Assembly (NCBI GenBank): GCA_017615275.1 | Contig: JAGAAO010000092.1 | Coordinates: 1 to 64,000, forward strand | From: Butyrivibrio sp. | GTDB taxonomy: Bacteria; Bacillota; Clostridia; Lachnospirales; Lachnospiraceae | Reading direction: 5' to 3' | DNA: 64,000 nucleotides | Shown: piece after piece, positions 50,584 to 59,968 of the stretch | Numbering within the stretch: the first letter of the stretch is position 1 | Layout of the letters: each line of letters opens with the position of its first letter | Notes under the pieces: generated by a model | What the model saw: the letters and a program-made list of their open reading frames with translations, nothing else | Database searches by the model: none | What the model was told of the DNA's origin: nothing | Position numbers and translations under genes: made by a program

Positions 50584-50988
50584 TTATTGGATGAGATCCT
50601 TTAAAGTATAACTGTCGATGTACTTGTTTACAACGTCATCCAGTCCCTTCCAGAAGTTTATCGAGTTGCATGAATCCGAACGGGGACATGAGACACCGTT
50701 TTCGTATGCGACACATTCGACAGGAGTGAGAGTTCCTTCGACAGTTCTCAGAATATCGCCGACATTGTATTCTTCGGGAGCTTTGGAAAGACGGTGCCCG
50801 CCGTTGCTTCCGCGCATGCTGTTGAGATAGCCGGCTTTGTTCAATGTGGAAACAATCTGCTCAAGATATTTGATCGGAATGTTCTGCCTCTGTGAAATAT
50901 CTTTGAGTGATATGAAGTTGTTGTTTCCGAAACTTGCCAGATCTATCATTACTCGAAGAGCATATCTTCCTTTGGTGGATATTCGCAT
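50584..50988 (-). CDS. Rrf2-family regulator, IscR-like
   Basis: A 134-residue winged-helix regulator. MRISTKGRYALRVMIDLA is the standard opening; ISLKDISQRQNIPIKYLEQIVSTLNKAGYLNSMRGSNGGHRLSK is the HTH with GG wing. Three cysteines, in PVECVAYENGVSCPRSDSC, match the positions that hold an iron-sulfur cluster in IscR-type members. It may sense iron-sulfur status or oxygen. No isc or suf genes adjoin. The divergent tadA gene and a small palindrome (CTACC-5-GGTAG, 51068-51082) lie upstream, the latter perhaps its operator. The gene directly precedes the SRP RNA promoter on the minus strand. Confidence 0.9.
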   Translation of the reverse strand: MRISTKGRYALRVMIDLASFGNNNFISLKDISQRQNIPIKYLEQIVSTLNKAGYLNSMRGSNGGHRLSKAPEEYNVGDILRTVEGTLTPVECVAYENGVSCPRSDSCNSINFWKGLDDVVNKYIDSYTLKDLIQ

Positions 50989-51032
50989 ATAAAACCTCTT
51001 TTACAGATAATTTGATATAATATAATAAATCG

Positions 51033-51082
51033 TTGTTAGTTATAATAACAAAAATAAAATACAATTACTACCTATTTGGTAG
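51033..51082. promoter_or_regulatory. Divergent promoter gap with two inverted repeats
   Basis: Between the Rrf2 gene and tadA, TTGTTA-7-TAACAA (51033-51051) and CTACC-TATTT-GGTAG (51068-51082) are candidate operators. The second sits next to tadA's ribosome site. Confidence 0.35.
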
Positions 51083-51097
51083 GAAAGACGGAAATCT

Positions 51098-51640
51098 ATG
51101 AAAATGCAGCCTAAATCCTCAGGTGGAGCCAAGGAAAATCTCACCGAGGAAGAGCTTAAAGATATTAAGTATATGAAAGCCGCTATCAGTCAGGCTAAGA
51201 AAGCATTTGCTCTCGGAGAAGTCCCTATAGGATGTGTGATAGTTTATGAGGACAAAATAATCGGAAGAGGGTATAACAGAAGAAACACAGATAAGACTCC
51301 TCTTGCTCATGCGGAGATAACTGCAATACGAAAGGCAGGGAAAGTTATAAAAGACTGGAGACTTGAAGAATGCAAGTTGTATGTCACGCTTGAACCGTGT
51401 CAGATGTGCGCAGGAGCAATAGTACAGGCCAGGATTCCCGAGGTCATAATGGCAGCCGAGAATCCCAAGGCAGGATGTGCGGGATCGGTGATGGATATCT
51501 TGAATAACCCTGATTTTAATCATCAGGTTGTTGTTAAAAAAGGTGTTTTGAAAGACGAATGCAGTAAATTGCTGAAAGATTTTTTTATAGGTCTCAGGGC
51601 CAGAAATAAAGCGGAAAAAGAGCAGAAAGGGAATCTTTAA
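51098..51640 (+). CDS. tadA: tRNA-specific adenosine deaminase
   Basis: A 180-residue zinc deaminase that converts A34 to inosine in tRNA-Arg. HAEITAI provides the zinc histidine and catalytic glutamate, and PCQMCAGAIVQARIPEVIMA gives the two zinc cysteines. ALGEVPIGCVIVYEDKIIGRGYNRRN is the conserved start of the domain. It is somewhat longer than most TadA (about 150-170) owing to an N-terminal extension of about 25 residues before KYMKAAISQAKKAF. The ATG at 51098 follows AGGAAAGACGG. The next gene begins immediately after its stop. Confidence 0.92.
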   Translation: MKMQPKSSGGAKENLTEEELKDIKYMKAAISQAKKAFALGEVPIGCVIVYEDKIIGRGYNRRNTDKTPLAHAEITAIRKAGKVIKDWRLEECKLYVTLEPCQMCAGAIVQARIPEVIMAAENPKAGCAGSVMDILNNPDFNHQVVVKKGVLKDECSKLLKDFFIGLRARNKAEKEQKGNL

Positions 51641-53416
51641 GTGAAAAAGAGGATAACTGCGCTGGTAATGACAGCAGTAATGACGATATCAACAATATCA
51701 TGCGGGAAGATTGATAATTCGATGGATACTTATCAATATCGTGGTGTCGATATTTCCGGAGAACCCGTTACGATCACTTATCTGACTATCGGTGATAAGC
51801 CTATAAACGGAATGACAGAACAGGTAGTTGATAAGCTTAATGAGATTCTCTTAAAAAAGGCCAATGCTAAGCTGGATATTTACTATATCGGATGGAATGA
51901 TTATCTTGAGAACTACAACCATACTCTTGATATGGTTAGTGTAAATCTTGATCTTGTTGCAACGGGAAGTGACTGGCTTGATGCCTGGCCGAATGCGGTT
52001 AAGGGGAACTTCATGCCTCTTACGGAGGAAATGCTTCAGAAATGTTGTCCTCAGACATATAAGAATGTATCTGCAAAAGAGTGGAGATGCTGCTCATACA
52101 ACGATAAGATCTACTTTATTCCTGAAAATGAATACACACAGTGGATCAACCACGGCTTTGTATACAGAGGGGACATTGCCAGAGATGCAGGGCTTGATTC
52201 AATAACATCGTGGTCTGATCTGGATAAATATTTTAAATATATTAAAGAGAATAATCCCAACATGATTCCTTGGGATGCAGGCGCAAACAATACCATCGCT
52301 ACACTTGGATATATAATGTCTTCCAAGAAGAATAAGTATGTTCCAATATATGAGCTCGGAATATACGGCGTATGGGGAATATATAAAGAAGCTCCCAGTA
52401 TAATTGTTTCTCCTTATTATGAAGGAGATGAGTTCGTTGAATATGCGAAGCTGATGAAGGAATGGTGTAAGATGGGAGTTTGGAGTACGGATTCCAAAGC
52501 GTCGGATGATGATTACACCAAATTCTACAATGGCGATGCAGCAGTTGTTCAACATCATACACAGAATTTCTATACCATAATCAAGCCTAATATGGATATA
52601 TTCCAGCCCGAATCCAATACCAAATTCTTCTGGTTCGGACAGGAAAACGGAAATCTTGTAAGAAACAGCATCTTGCACGGAGCAATGGCTGTATCCAAAA
52701 AGAGCAAACATCCTGAACGTGCTCTTATGGTATATGACTTACTCAGAAACGATCCTGAATGCTACAAACTTATAACTCACGGGATAGAAGGCGTTCAATA
52801 TCAGATAAACAGCAAAGGAAAACTTGAAAAGCCGAGTGGATATAACGATGAAAGAGACGGAATAGTCACTGATTTCTGGTGGGGAAGAAGAGACGAATTT
52901 GAAGAAAAGCTCGAGGATTCGGGATACGCCTGGGCTGAATATGAAGAGCTTAAATCTGAGTATGACAGAGTTGCGACAGACTATCAGTGGGACAGATTTC
53001 CTTTTGCATCATCGATCATAGCCGATAAGATAAGCAAAGTTACATTGGTATGTGACAAGTACATTCCGGAGATCGCAAGCGGTAATTATGAGATCAGCGC
53101 TGAGCAGGAGGTTGCAAATTTCAGGAAGGCACTTAAAGAAGCCGGAATGGATGAAGCAATAAGAGTGCTTCAGAAAATATACGATGATGCTGACGGAAGA
53201 AGCAGTATGAAGGCCGGAAGCAGCCTGAATTCAAAGGATGATTCCGACGCCGGAGAATCGTCAAGTGATGCATCGAGCGCAGCTTCAACAATTGACGGAA
53301 CTTTGGATGAGAATGTGGAACCTGATAATGTCGGTATTGATAACGGCGGAGTTGATAACGGTGGTATTGATAATGTGCCGGCGGATAATGCAGGAGCGGA
53401 CGCCGCAGGCAACTGA
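51641..53416 (+). CDS. Family 1 extracellular solute-binding lipoprotein
   Basis: A 591-residue lipoprotein starting with GTG right after the tadA stop. Lipobox TISC at residue 22. The mature protein has the extracellular solute-binding type 1 pattern: VTITYLTIGDKPINGMTEQVVDKLNEILLKKANAKLDIYYIGWNDY, then DLVATGSDWLDAWPNAVKGNF and NSILHGAMAVSKKSKHPERAL. Long (about 590) sugar-binding lipoproteins of this kind are typical of Lachnospiraceae, often paired with an MsmX-energised permease, which is not adjacent. A low-complexity C-terminal tail (about 540-591) is rich in D, N, S and G with repeats of DNGG/DNG. The ligand is probably an oligosaccharide. Confidence 0.85.
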   Translation: MKKRITALVMTAVMTISTISCGKIDNSMDTYQYRGVDISGEPVTITYLTIGDKPINGMTEQVVDKLNEILLKKANAKLDIYYIGWNDYLENYNHTLDMVSVNLDLVATGSDWLDAWPNAVKGNFMPLTEEMLQKCCPQTYKNVSAKEWRCCSYNDKIYFIPENEYTQWINHGFVYRGDIARDAGLDSITSWSDLDKYFKYIKENNPNMIPWDAGANNTIATLGYIMSSKKNKYVPIYELGIYGVWGIYKEAPSIIVSPYYEGDEFVEYAKLMKEWCKMGVWSTDSKASDDDYTKFYNGDAAVVQHHTQNFYTIIKPNMDIFQPESNTKFFWFGQENGNLVRNSILHGAMAVSKKSKHPERALMVYDLLRNDPECYKLITHGIEGVQYQINSKGKLEKPSGYNDERDGIVTDFWWGRRDEFEEKLEDSGYAWAEYEELKSEYDRVATDYQWDRFPFASSIIADKISKVTLVCDKYIPEIASGNYEISAEQEVANFRKALKEAGMDEAIRVLQKIYDDADGRSSMKAGSSLNSKDDSDAGESSSDASSAASTIDGTLDENVEPDNVGIDNGGVDNGGIDNVPADNAGADAAGN

Positions 53417-53524
53417 AAAACTGATTAATTTTATCAACTACCAAGAAGAAAGAAACTATGATAAAATATCGCCTGTAGATTGTATACATGTATAGCGAAG
53501 GCAAAATAGGCAGGAGGAACTAAA

Positions 53525-55816
53525 ATGGTAACAACACTTGACCATGGATGTTATCTTTTGAACGGTAATACTGTAGTACCTGATAATGCAGAGGCTGCAG
53601 CGGTGCTTGCATCTAACGGAGTGGCAGAAGATGCGACAAAGAGTGCAAAAGAAAACACTATAGCATATGGAATTCTTAAAGAGCATAATACTTCAGGAAA
53701 CATGGATAAGTTATGCGTTAAGTTTGATAAACTCACCTCACATGATATTACATATGTGGGAATTATTCAGACAGCAAGGGCATCGGGATTAGAGAAGTTC
53801 CCTATCCCTTATGTACTTACAAACTGTCACAATTCACTTTGTGCGGTTGGCGGAACTATCAATGAAGATGACCATGTATTTGGTCTTACAGCGGCACAGA
53901 AATACGGCGGAATCTATGTACCACCTCATCAGGCGGTAATTCATCAGTTCGCAAGAGAAATGCTCGCAACAGGCGGAAGCATGATCCTTGGATCCGATTC
54001 ACATACAAGATACGGAGCTCTCGGAACAATGGCTATCGGAGAAGGCGGTCCCGAGCTTGTTAAACAGCTTCTCGGACAGACATATGATGTTGATATGCCC
54101 GGAGTTGTAGCAATATATCTCGAGGGAGAGCCCAAGAAGGGTGTAGGTCCTCAGGACGTTGCACTTGCAATCATTGGTGAAGTATTTGGAAGCGGCTACG
54201 TAAAGAATAAAGTAATGGAATTTGTCGGCCCCGGTGTTGAGAAGCTCAGTGCTGATTTCAGGATCGGCGTTGATGTTATGACAACAGAGACAACATGTCT
54301 TTCATCCATCTGGCAGACAGATGACACTATCAAAGAGTTCTATGAGATTCACGGCAGAGCCGGTGATTACAAAGAACTCAAACCCGGAAAGGTTGCTTAT
54401 TACGATGGTCTTGTAAAAGTTGACTTAAGCTCGATCAATCCTATGATCGCTATGCCTTTCCACCCGAGTAACGTATATGAGATTGCAGAAGTTAACCGCA
54501 ATGCAGCTGATATTCTTGCAGATGTTGAGAAGAGAGCAAAGGTTAGCTTTGGTGAGAATATAGAGTATTCACTTCGCGATAAGATCAAGGACGGAAAGTT
54601 CATTGTAGAGCAGGGAATTATCGCAGGTTGTGCGGGCGGTGGATTCGAGAACATCTGCGCAGCAGCAGATATCCTCAAAGGTCACTACATCGGAAACGAC
54701 AGATTTACACTCAGTGTATATCCTGCTTCAACTCCTATATTTATGGAAGTTGTCAAGAACGGTGCGGCTGCAGCGATTCTTGAGACCGGTGCTATACTTA
54801 AGACAGCGTTCTGCGGACCTTGCTTCGGCGCAGGTGATACACCCGCAAATAACGCGTTCAGTATCAGACATTCAACAAGAAACTTCCCTAACCGTGAAGG
54901 TTCTAAGGTTCAGAACGGACAGGTTGCTTCGGTTGCACTTATGGATGCAAGATCTATCGCAGCAACAGCAGCTAACCAGGGCGTTCTTACACCTGCTACA
55001 GAATTTGACGGAGAACTTAAGAAGTATAAGTATCACTTTGACAGTGAGATTTATAAGAATCGTGTATTTGATTCACACGGCGTTGCAGATCCTTCTGTTG
55101 AGCTTCAGCTCGGACCTAACATCAAGGATTGGCCGAAGATGTCAGAGCTTCCTGAGAACATGGTACTCAGAGTTGTTTCAGAGATACACGATCCTGTAAC
55201 AACAACTGATGAACTCATTCCTTCAGGAGAGACATCATCATACAGATCAAATCCTCTCGGACTTGCAGAGTTTACTTTATCAAGAAAAGATCCTGCATAT
55301 GTAGGACTTGCCAAAGAGATGCGTGCTGCACAGGATGCTCTTGTTGAAGGAAAAGATCCTATTGCTGCCTGGTCTGAGCTTAAGGGTGTTATGGAAGTTA
55401 TCGGTAAGAAATTCGACGGAGTAAACAATGACAATGTCGGATTCGGATCCACAATTTTTGCAGTAAAGCCAGGTGACGGTTCTGCGAGAGAGCAGGCTGC
55501 ATCTTGCCAGAAGGTTCTCGGCGGATGGGCTAACATCGCCAATGAATATGCAACAAAGAGATATCGTTCAAACCTTATTAACTGGGGTATGCTTCCTTTT
55601 GTTATTGAAGAGGGTGATCTTCCTTTCAAGAACAAGGACTACATCTTCCTTCCCGGAATAAGAGATGCGGTTAAGAACAAGGATGAGGTTATTAAGGCTT
55701 ATGCTGTTGCAGGCGACAAAGTAACTGAGTTTGAACTTAAACTTGGTAATCTCACCGATGACGAGAGACAGATAATTCTTGACGGTTGCCTTATAAACTA
55801 TAATCGTGTTAAATAA
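53525..55816 (+). CDS. Aconitase-superfamily hydratase
   Basis: A 763-residue protein with all aconitase domains. Cluster cysteines are C369 (AGCAGGG), C430 and C433 (FCGPCFG), spaced as in aconitases (61 and 3 apart). [24 protein letters not shown] and [12 protein letters not shown] are active-site segments, with the swivel domain after residue 540. The overall sequence looks closer to the YbhJ-type putative hydratases than to AcnA or homoaconitase, so the exact substrate is uncertain. It would dehydrate or hydrate a citrate-like acid. GCAGGAGGAACT precedes the ATG. A GH9-like lipoprotein follows after 17 bases. Codon use suggests high expression. Confidence 0.88.
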   Translation: MVTTLDHGCYLLNGNTVVPDNAEAAAVLASNGVAEDATKSAKENTIAYGILKEHNTSGNMDKLCVKFDKLTSHDITYVGIIQTARASGLEKFPIPYVLTNCHNSLCAVGGTINEDDHVFGLTAAQKYGGIYVPPHQAVIHQFAREMLATGGSMILGSDSHTRYGALGTMAIGEGGPELVKQLLGQTYDVDMPGVVAIYLEGEPKKGVGPQDVALAIIGEVFGSGYVKNKVMEFVGPGVEKLSADFRIGVDVMTTETTCLSSIWQTDDTIKEFYEIHGRAGDYKELKPGKVAYYDGLVKVDLSSINPMIAMPFHPSNVYEIAEVNRNAADILADVEKRAKVSFGENIEYSLRDKIKDGKFIVEQGIIAGCAGGGFENICAAADILKGHYIGNDRFTLSVYPASTPIFMEVVKNGAAAAILETGAILKTAFCGPCFGAGDTPANNAFSIRHSTRNFPNREGSKVQNGQVASVALMDARSIAATAANQGVLTPATEFDGELKKYKYHFDSEIYKNRVFDSHGVADPSVELQLGPNIKDWPKMSELPENMVLRVVSEIHDPVTTTDELIPSGETSSYRSNPLGLAEFTLSRKDPAYVGLAKEMRAAQDALVEGKDPIAAWSELKGVMEVIGKKFDGVNNDNVGFGSTIFAVKPGDGSAREQAASCQKVLGGWANIANEYATKRYRSNLINWGMLPFVIEEGDLPFKNKDYIFLPGIRDAVKNKDEVIKAYAVAGDKVTEFELKLGNLTDDERQIILDGCLINYNRVK

Positions 55817-55833
55817 AGGGACTGGTATCTTAT

Positions 55834-57414
55834 ATGTTTTCTGTTATGGGGCGGAAAAATAGAATAATCGCGTCAGTGCTGTCACTGACGCTTGTAGGAA
55901 GCGTCGCAGGTTGCGGCGCTTCTTCTGCTGAAAAACAGGTTGATATTTCGGAGATAGCGGCTGCGGGACCGGAGGCGAAGATAAGTGCCGGTTATGTGGT
56001 TCCCGATCAGCTTCCGAATGTACTTGCAGACCAGGTCGGCTACAATTCCGATTCGGTCAAGGCAGTTGTACTACGTGGAAAAAAGCTCCCACAGACTTTT
56101 TGCGTAAAAGAGATGGGGACAAAAGAAATAAAGTATACGGGAGATGTTGTAAAGACCGTATATAATGACGAGACCAAAGAGTATACGGGGATAGGATATT
56201 TCACCGACTTAAAGAAGGACGGAAATTATTATATCTATGCCGATATTATCGGAGAATCATACTCTTTTTCAATTTCAGAAAATGCATACACGGATCTCTT
56301 TAACGAGGCGTGTAAAAAATATTACATTAACAGGTGCGGGATTGCTCTATCCGAAGAGTATGCTGGAGATAATTCGCATAGTGCCTGTCATACAACACCT
56401 GCGCATATGCAGGAACATCCTGAGACAGAGATTGATGTTACGGGTGGATGGCATATGGATGAGCAGGCGGACAGAGATACGACAGTAGGATGTAAGGTGG
56501 CAGAGAATCTGCTTCTTGCATATGAGATAAATGAAACGGCATTTTCGGATGCAACGGGAATTCCCGAGAGCGGAAATGATATACCCGATATCTTGGATGA
56601 AGTTCGCTATGAGGTTGAGTGGCTTTTAAAGATGCAGGATGCAAAAACAGGTGGAGAATACGGAGCGGCCCTTACGGACAGTGCCGGAGGCGGAGACGTA
56701 ATGACTTATCCGGTAATTGTTACTCCCGTTTCAATGGACGCCACTATTAACTTTGCATCTGTTCTTTCCAAGTTCAGCTACATATATCAGAAATATGACG
56801 GAGAATTTGCGACAACATGTCTGAAAGCTGCGGACAGAGCATGGAGCTGTTATTTTAATAACCAGAAAGCCGGAGATAATACAGCTGTATTCAAGGCGGC
56901 GGCAAATCTGTACAAGGCTACGGGCAATGCCGCATATGAGACAATTCTTCAGGAATATTTTGACAGAGGAGACTTTGACAGGATCTTTGATTCGGATGAA
57001 AATATTCTTATAGGTTCCGTTACATATCTGTCCACAAGTCAGAGCGTAAATATGGAGAAATGTGATTATCTTATGAAGCTTCTTATGAAACGTTCTGAAG
57101 GTATAGCACAGAAAGCCGGACAATCTGCTTATCTTGTGACAGATGCGGAAGATGAAAGTTTTAACACGCTTTTGGAAGATATGAGGTGTCTGACTATTAC
57201 AGACCATATAATATATAATCATGAGTACACGACGATCATTGAAAATCATGCGCATTTTTTGCTTGGTATGAATCCGAACGCCGTGAATTATGTGACGGAT
57301 ACGACAGAGAGGACATACGCAGATGGTTCCGAGAACGGAATTCTAAATGACCCTCAGACAGATGCGCTGTTGGTATTCATGCTGAGTGTGCTTGAACAAA
57401 AGCAGGAGGAATAG
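55834..57414 (+). CDS. GH9-like lipoprotein with altered catalytic motifs
   Basis: A 526-residue lipoprotein with lipobox VAGC at residue 27. Residues 60-155 form an Ig-like CelD_N module (LADQVGYNSDSVKAVVLRG). A glycoside hydrolase family 9 (alpha/alpha)6 barrel follows with IDVTGGWH, AENLLLAYEIN, GNDIPDILDEVRYEVEWLLKMQD and HFLLGMNPNAVNYVT. At the D-A-G-D site after GGWH this protein has M-D-E-Q, and the C-terminal N-E-x-A site is N-D-P-Q-T-D, so neither the general base nor acid seems present. It is probably non-catalytic or works differently, for example as a carbohydrate-binding lipoprotein. The call of GH9 fold is strong; the loss of activity is inferred by alignment from memory. Confidence 0.8.
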   Translation: MFSVMGRKNRIIASVLSLTLVGSVAGCGASSAEKQVDISEIAAAGPEAKISAGYVVPDQLPNVLADQVGYNSDSVKAVVLRGKKLPQTFCVKEMGTKEIKYTGDVVKTVYNDETKEYTGIGYFTDLKKDGNYYIYADIIGESYSFSISENAYTDLFNEACKKYYINRCGIALSEEYAGDNSHSACHTTPAHMQEHPETEIDVTGGWHMDEQADRDTTVGCKVAENLLLAYEINETAFSDATGIPESGNDIPDILDEVRYEVEWLLKMQDAKTGGEYGAALTDSAGGGDVMTYPVIVTPVSMDATINFASVLSKFSYIYQKYDGEFATTCLKAADRAWSCYFNNQKAGDNTAVFKAAANLYKATGNAAYETILQEYFDRGDFDRIFDSDENILIGSVTYLSTSQSVNMEKCDYLMKLLMKRSEGIAQKAGQSAYLVTDAEDESFNTLLEDMRCLTITDHIIYNHEYTTIIENHAHFLLGMNPNAVNYVTDTTERTYADGSENGILNDPQTDALLVFMLSVLEQKQEE

Positions 57415-57449
57415 AGCATTTTTTGCAATACTTTTGCAAGCTGTAGGAT

Positions 57450-57478
57450 TTGCATGGGTATTGGCATGGTGCTATAGT
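57450..57478 (+). promoter_or_regulatory. Promoter placing the start point at the hydrolase ATG
   Basis: TTGCAT (57450-57455), 17 bases, TATAGT (57473-57478). The expected start point is 57485-57486, which is the start codon of the next gene. Confidence 0.55.
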
Positions 57479-57485
57479 TAACCAA

Positions 57486-58280
57486 ATGAATGCAAATATT
57501 AATGGACTAAATATAAACTACATAGACGAAGGAAGCGGCACATTACTCGTTATGTTGCATGGTTGGGGCTCCAATATAGATCTTTTTGCGGGCGTTATCA
57601 ACTTTGCAAAAAGAGGATATCATGTTGTTGCAATGGATATGCCGGGATTCGGAAAAAGTGATGAACCCCAAGATCCCATGGGCGTTGAAGACTACATGAA
57701 CTTTGTCATTGATTTTATAAAGACTCTTTATCCCAATGACAAAGAGATTATTTTCCTCGGTCATTCCATGGGCGGAAGAATAATCATAAAACTTGCTTCG
57801 GGAATCAACGAGGGAAAACTCTCTCCGGGATTTACCATTCCAAAGATAGTGCTCACGGACTCTGCGGGAGTAATTCCGGTTAAGACCAAGGCTCAGCAGA
57901 AGAAATCAAGAAGATACAAATTTTACAAGAATTTTATCACTAAGAGCGGACTATTAAAGCTTGATCCCAAGGCGCTTGATAAGCTTCAGAAGAAATTCGG
58001 AAGTGCTGATTATGCCGCAGCTTCACCTGTTATGAGAAAGAGCCTTGTAATGGCGGTAAATGAGGATATGGTTCCGTATATGCCTTCCGTTACACAGCCG
58101 GTTCTTTTGATCTGGGGTGACAAGGATACGGCAACACCTCTTTCTGACGGCAAGAAAATGGAAGAGCTTATGCCTGCAGCGGGACTTGCAGTAATTAACG
58201 ATGCAGGACACTATTCATTTATTGATAATCTGTATGTTTACAATAAGATCCTGGGAAGCTTTCTTGGGATAAACAATTAA
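57486..58280 (+). CDS. Alpha/beta hydrolase, probably leaderless
   Basis: The ATG at 57486 is chosen as it begins the fold (MNANINGLNINYIDEG); the upstream frame is not conserved in type. The 264-residue protein has the oxyanion HGWGSN segment, the nucleophile FLGHSMGGRIIIKLA (GxSxG), an aspartate in LIWGDKDTATPLSDG and a histidine in NDAGHYSFID. No ribosome binding site precedes the ATG, while a promoter ends seven bases upstream, so the mRNA is likely leaderless. The gene leads the operon with murF and ddl. The substrate is unknown. Confidence 0.85.
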   Translation: MNANINGLNINYIDEGSGTLLVMLHGWGSNIDLFAGVINFAKRGYHVVAMDMPGFGKSDEPQDPMGVEDYMNFVIDFIKTLYPNDKEIIFLGHSMGGRIIIKLASGINEGKLSPGFTIPKIVLTDSAGVIPVKTKAQQKKSRRYKFYKNFITKSGLLKLDPKALDKLQKKFGSADYAAASPVMRKSLVMAVNEDMVPYMPSVTQPVLLIWGDKDTATPLSDGKKMEELMPAAGLAVINDAGHYSFIDNLYVYNKILGSFLGINN

Positions 58281-58291
58281 GGAGAAAAATA

Positions 58292-59941
58292 TTGGCTGCG
58301 ATATTTATTATTTTTTCCATAGTATATCTTTGGGCTACGGTGCTTGGACTTAGGTATTATACACATATGCTTCAGCTTTCAAGTTATCAGTTTCAGGGAT
58401 ATTTCAGATTTTTGAAGACAATCGTTACTAAGTACGGTCTTCATGCAGGTGCTGCCGCAACTCTTATAGGAGCGGGATTGTTTGAGTGCATGGAGCCTTT
58501 GGAAGGTATAGACATGCATCGCACAGCGGCTGCATGCTTTATACTGTCTGCCGTATTCCTGGTAATGATGGCGATAATGTATATTCCGGGCAAAGCTAAG
58601 AAGAAATTCGTGGTAACGAAGAGAGTTCAGCGACTCTTTATAACATATGCGGCTTTGTTTGTAATTTTTGTTCTTGTAGCTGTTTGTTGCAGTGCTGCAA
58701 GTTCCGGAGGAAAAGAAGGAAAGTTTGCCGTTGCAGCAGTTTTTGCGGCAGTGTATATAGGTCTTTTACCTCTTGTTGTAGCTCTATCAAATCTTATAAA
58801 TAAGCCTGTAGAAAACAGAATTAATCGGTACTATATCGATGATGCCAAGAGAATACTTAATGAACATTCGGGACTTCGCATAATCGGTGTTACGGGAAGT
58901 TACGGTAAGACCAGTGTAAAGTATTACCTTACTACTCTTTTGTCCGAGAAATACAGAGTTCTTATGACACCTGAGAGTTACAATACTCCGATGGGAATTG
59001 TAAGAACTATAAGAGAAAAGCTTATGCCTACTCATGAGATATTTGTCTGTGAGATGGGAGCGAGACATCTTCATGATATAAAAGAGATCACGGATATAGT
59101 TCATCCCGATGACGGAATACTTACATCAATCGGATATCAGCATCTTGAGACGTTCCATTCTCTTGAGAATATCGTTAGTACCAAGTATGAACTTCTTGAT
59201 GCTGTCGATGAAAAAGAAAAAGCGGAAAACGCAGGTAAAGGAAAGCACCTTAAGTTTGCAAACGGCGACAATGAGATCATAAGAGAGAATATGAAGTATA
59301 GTGACGCCATAACATACGGTGTTTCGGAAGGCTGTGATTACAAGGTTTCGGATATCTCAGTAACGGGAGCCGGAACGACATTTAATGTAACATCACCTGA
59401 GGGAGAAACTTCAGAGTTTAGCACAAAGCTTGTGGGAAGACACAACGTTGAAAATATAGCGGGAGCGATTGCTGTAGCAGCAAGTTTCGGAGTTCCCATG
59501 AACAAGCTTCGCATGGCGGTAAGAAGAATACAGCCCGTTCCGCATAGACTTGAACTGGTAAGACACGGAGCGGTTTCAATACTTGATGATGCATACAATT
59601 CCAATCCGAACGGAGCTAAGGTTGCACTTGAAACACTTGCTCTGTTTGAGAATTCCGTAAAGGTACTTGTTACTCCCGGAATGGTTGAGCTTGGAGCCAA
59701 GGAAGATGAGTACAACGAGGCATTCGGAAAGCAGGCTGCGGAAGTGTGCGATTACATTATTCTTGTTGGCGAGAAGCAGACACACGCGATCAAGAAAGGA
59801 GTTCTGGGCGCGGGATTTGCAGAGGATAAGCTCTTTGTAAAGAACAGCCTGACAGAAGCAACACAGCTTATGTACGAGCTTGAAGCGGGAAGAGAAAAAG
59901 TAATACTTCTTGAGAACGATCTTCCTGATAACTATACATGA
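58292..59941 (+). CDS. murF: MurF-type Mur ligase with N-terminal membrane domain
   Basis: A 549-residue protein with a TTG start after AAGGAGAAAAATA. Residues 1-165 have four or five helices; the Mur ligase portion starts about 180. The ATP loop GVTGSYGKTS (199-208), NTPMGIVRTI, EMGARHLHDIKEI, HRLELV and DDAYNSNPNGAKVALE are characteristic of MurF, which adds D-Ala-D-Ala to the UDP-MurNAc-tripeptide. Ordinary MurF is soluble, about 450 residues long. The membrane part would place the enzyme at the membrane near MraY. The next gene is ddl, which makes the D-Ala-D-Ala substrate, supporting the call. Confidence 0.87.
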   Translation: MAAIFIIFSIVYLWATVLGLRYYTHMLQLSSYQFQGYFRFLKTIVTKYGLHAGAAATLIGAGLFECMEPLEGIDMHRTAAACFILSAVFLVMMAIMYIPGKAKKKFVVTKRVQRLFITYAALFVIFVLVAVCCSAASSGGKEGKFAVAAVFAAVYIGLLPLVVALSNLINKPVENRINRYYIDDAKRILNEHSGLRIIGVTGSYGKTSVKYYLTTLLSEKYRVLMTPESYNTPMGIVRTIREKLMPTHEIFVCEMGARHLHDIKEITDIVHPDDGILTSIGYQHLETFHSLENIVSTKYELLDAVDEKEKAENAGKGKHLKFANGDNEIIRENMKYSDAITYGVSEGCDYKVSDISVTGAGTTFNVTSPEGETSEFSTKLVGRHNVENIAGAIAVAASFGVPMNKLRMAVRRIQPVPHRLELVRHGAVSILDDAYNSNPNGAKVALETLALFENSVKVLVTPGMVELGAKEDEYNEAFGKQAAEVCDYIILVGEKQTHAIKKGVLGAGFAEDKLFVKNSLTEATQLMYELEAGREKVILLENDLPDNYT

Positions 59942-59968
59942 TGAAAAAATAATGAAAGAGGGAACATT

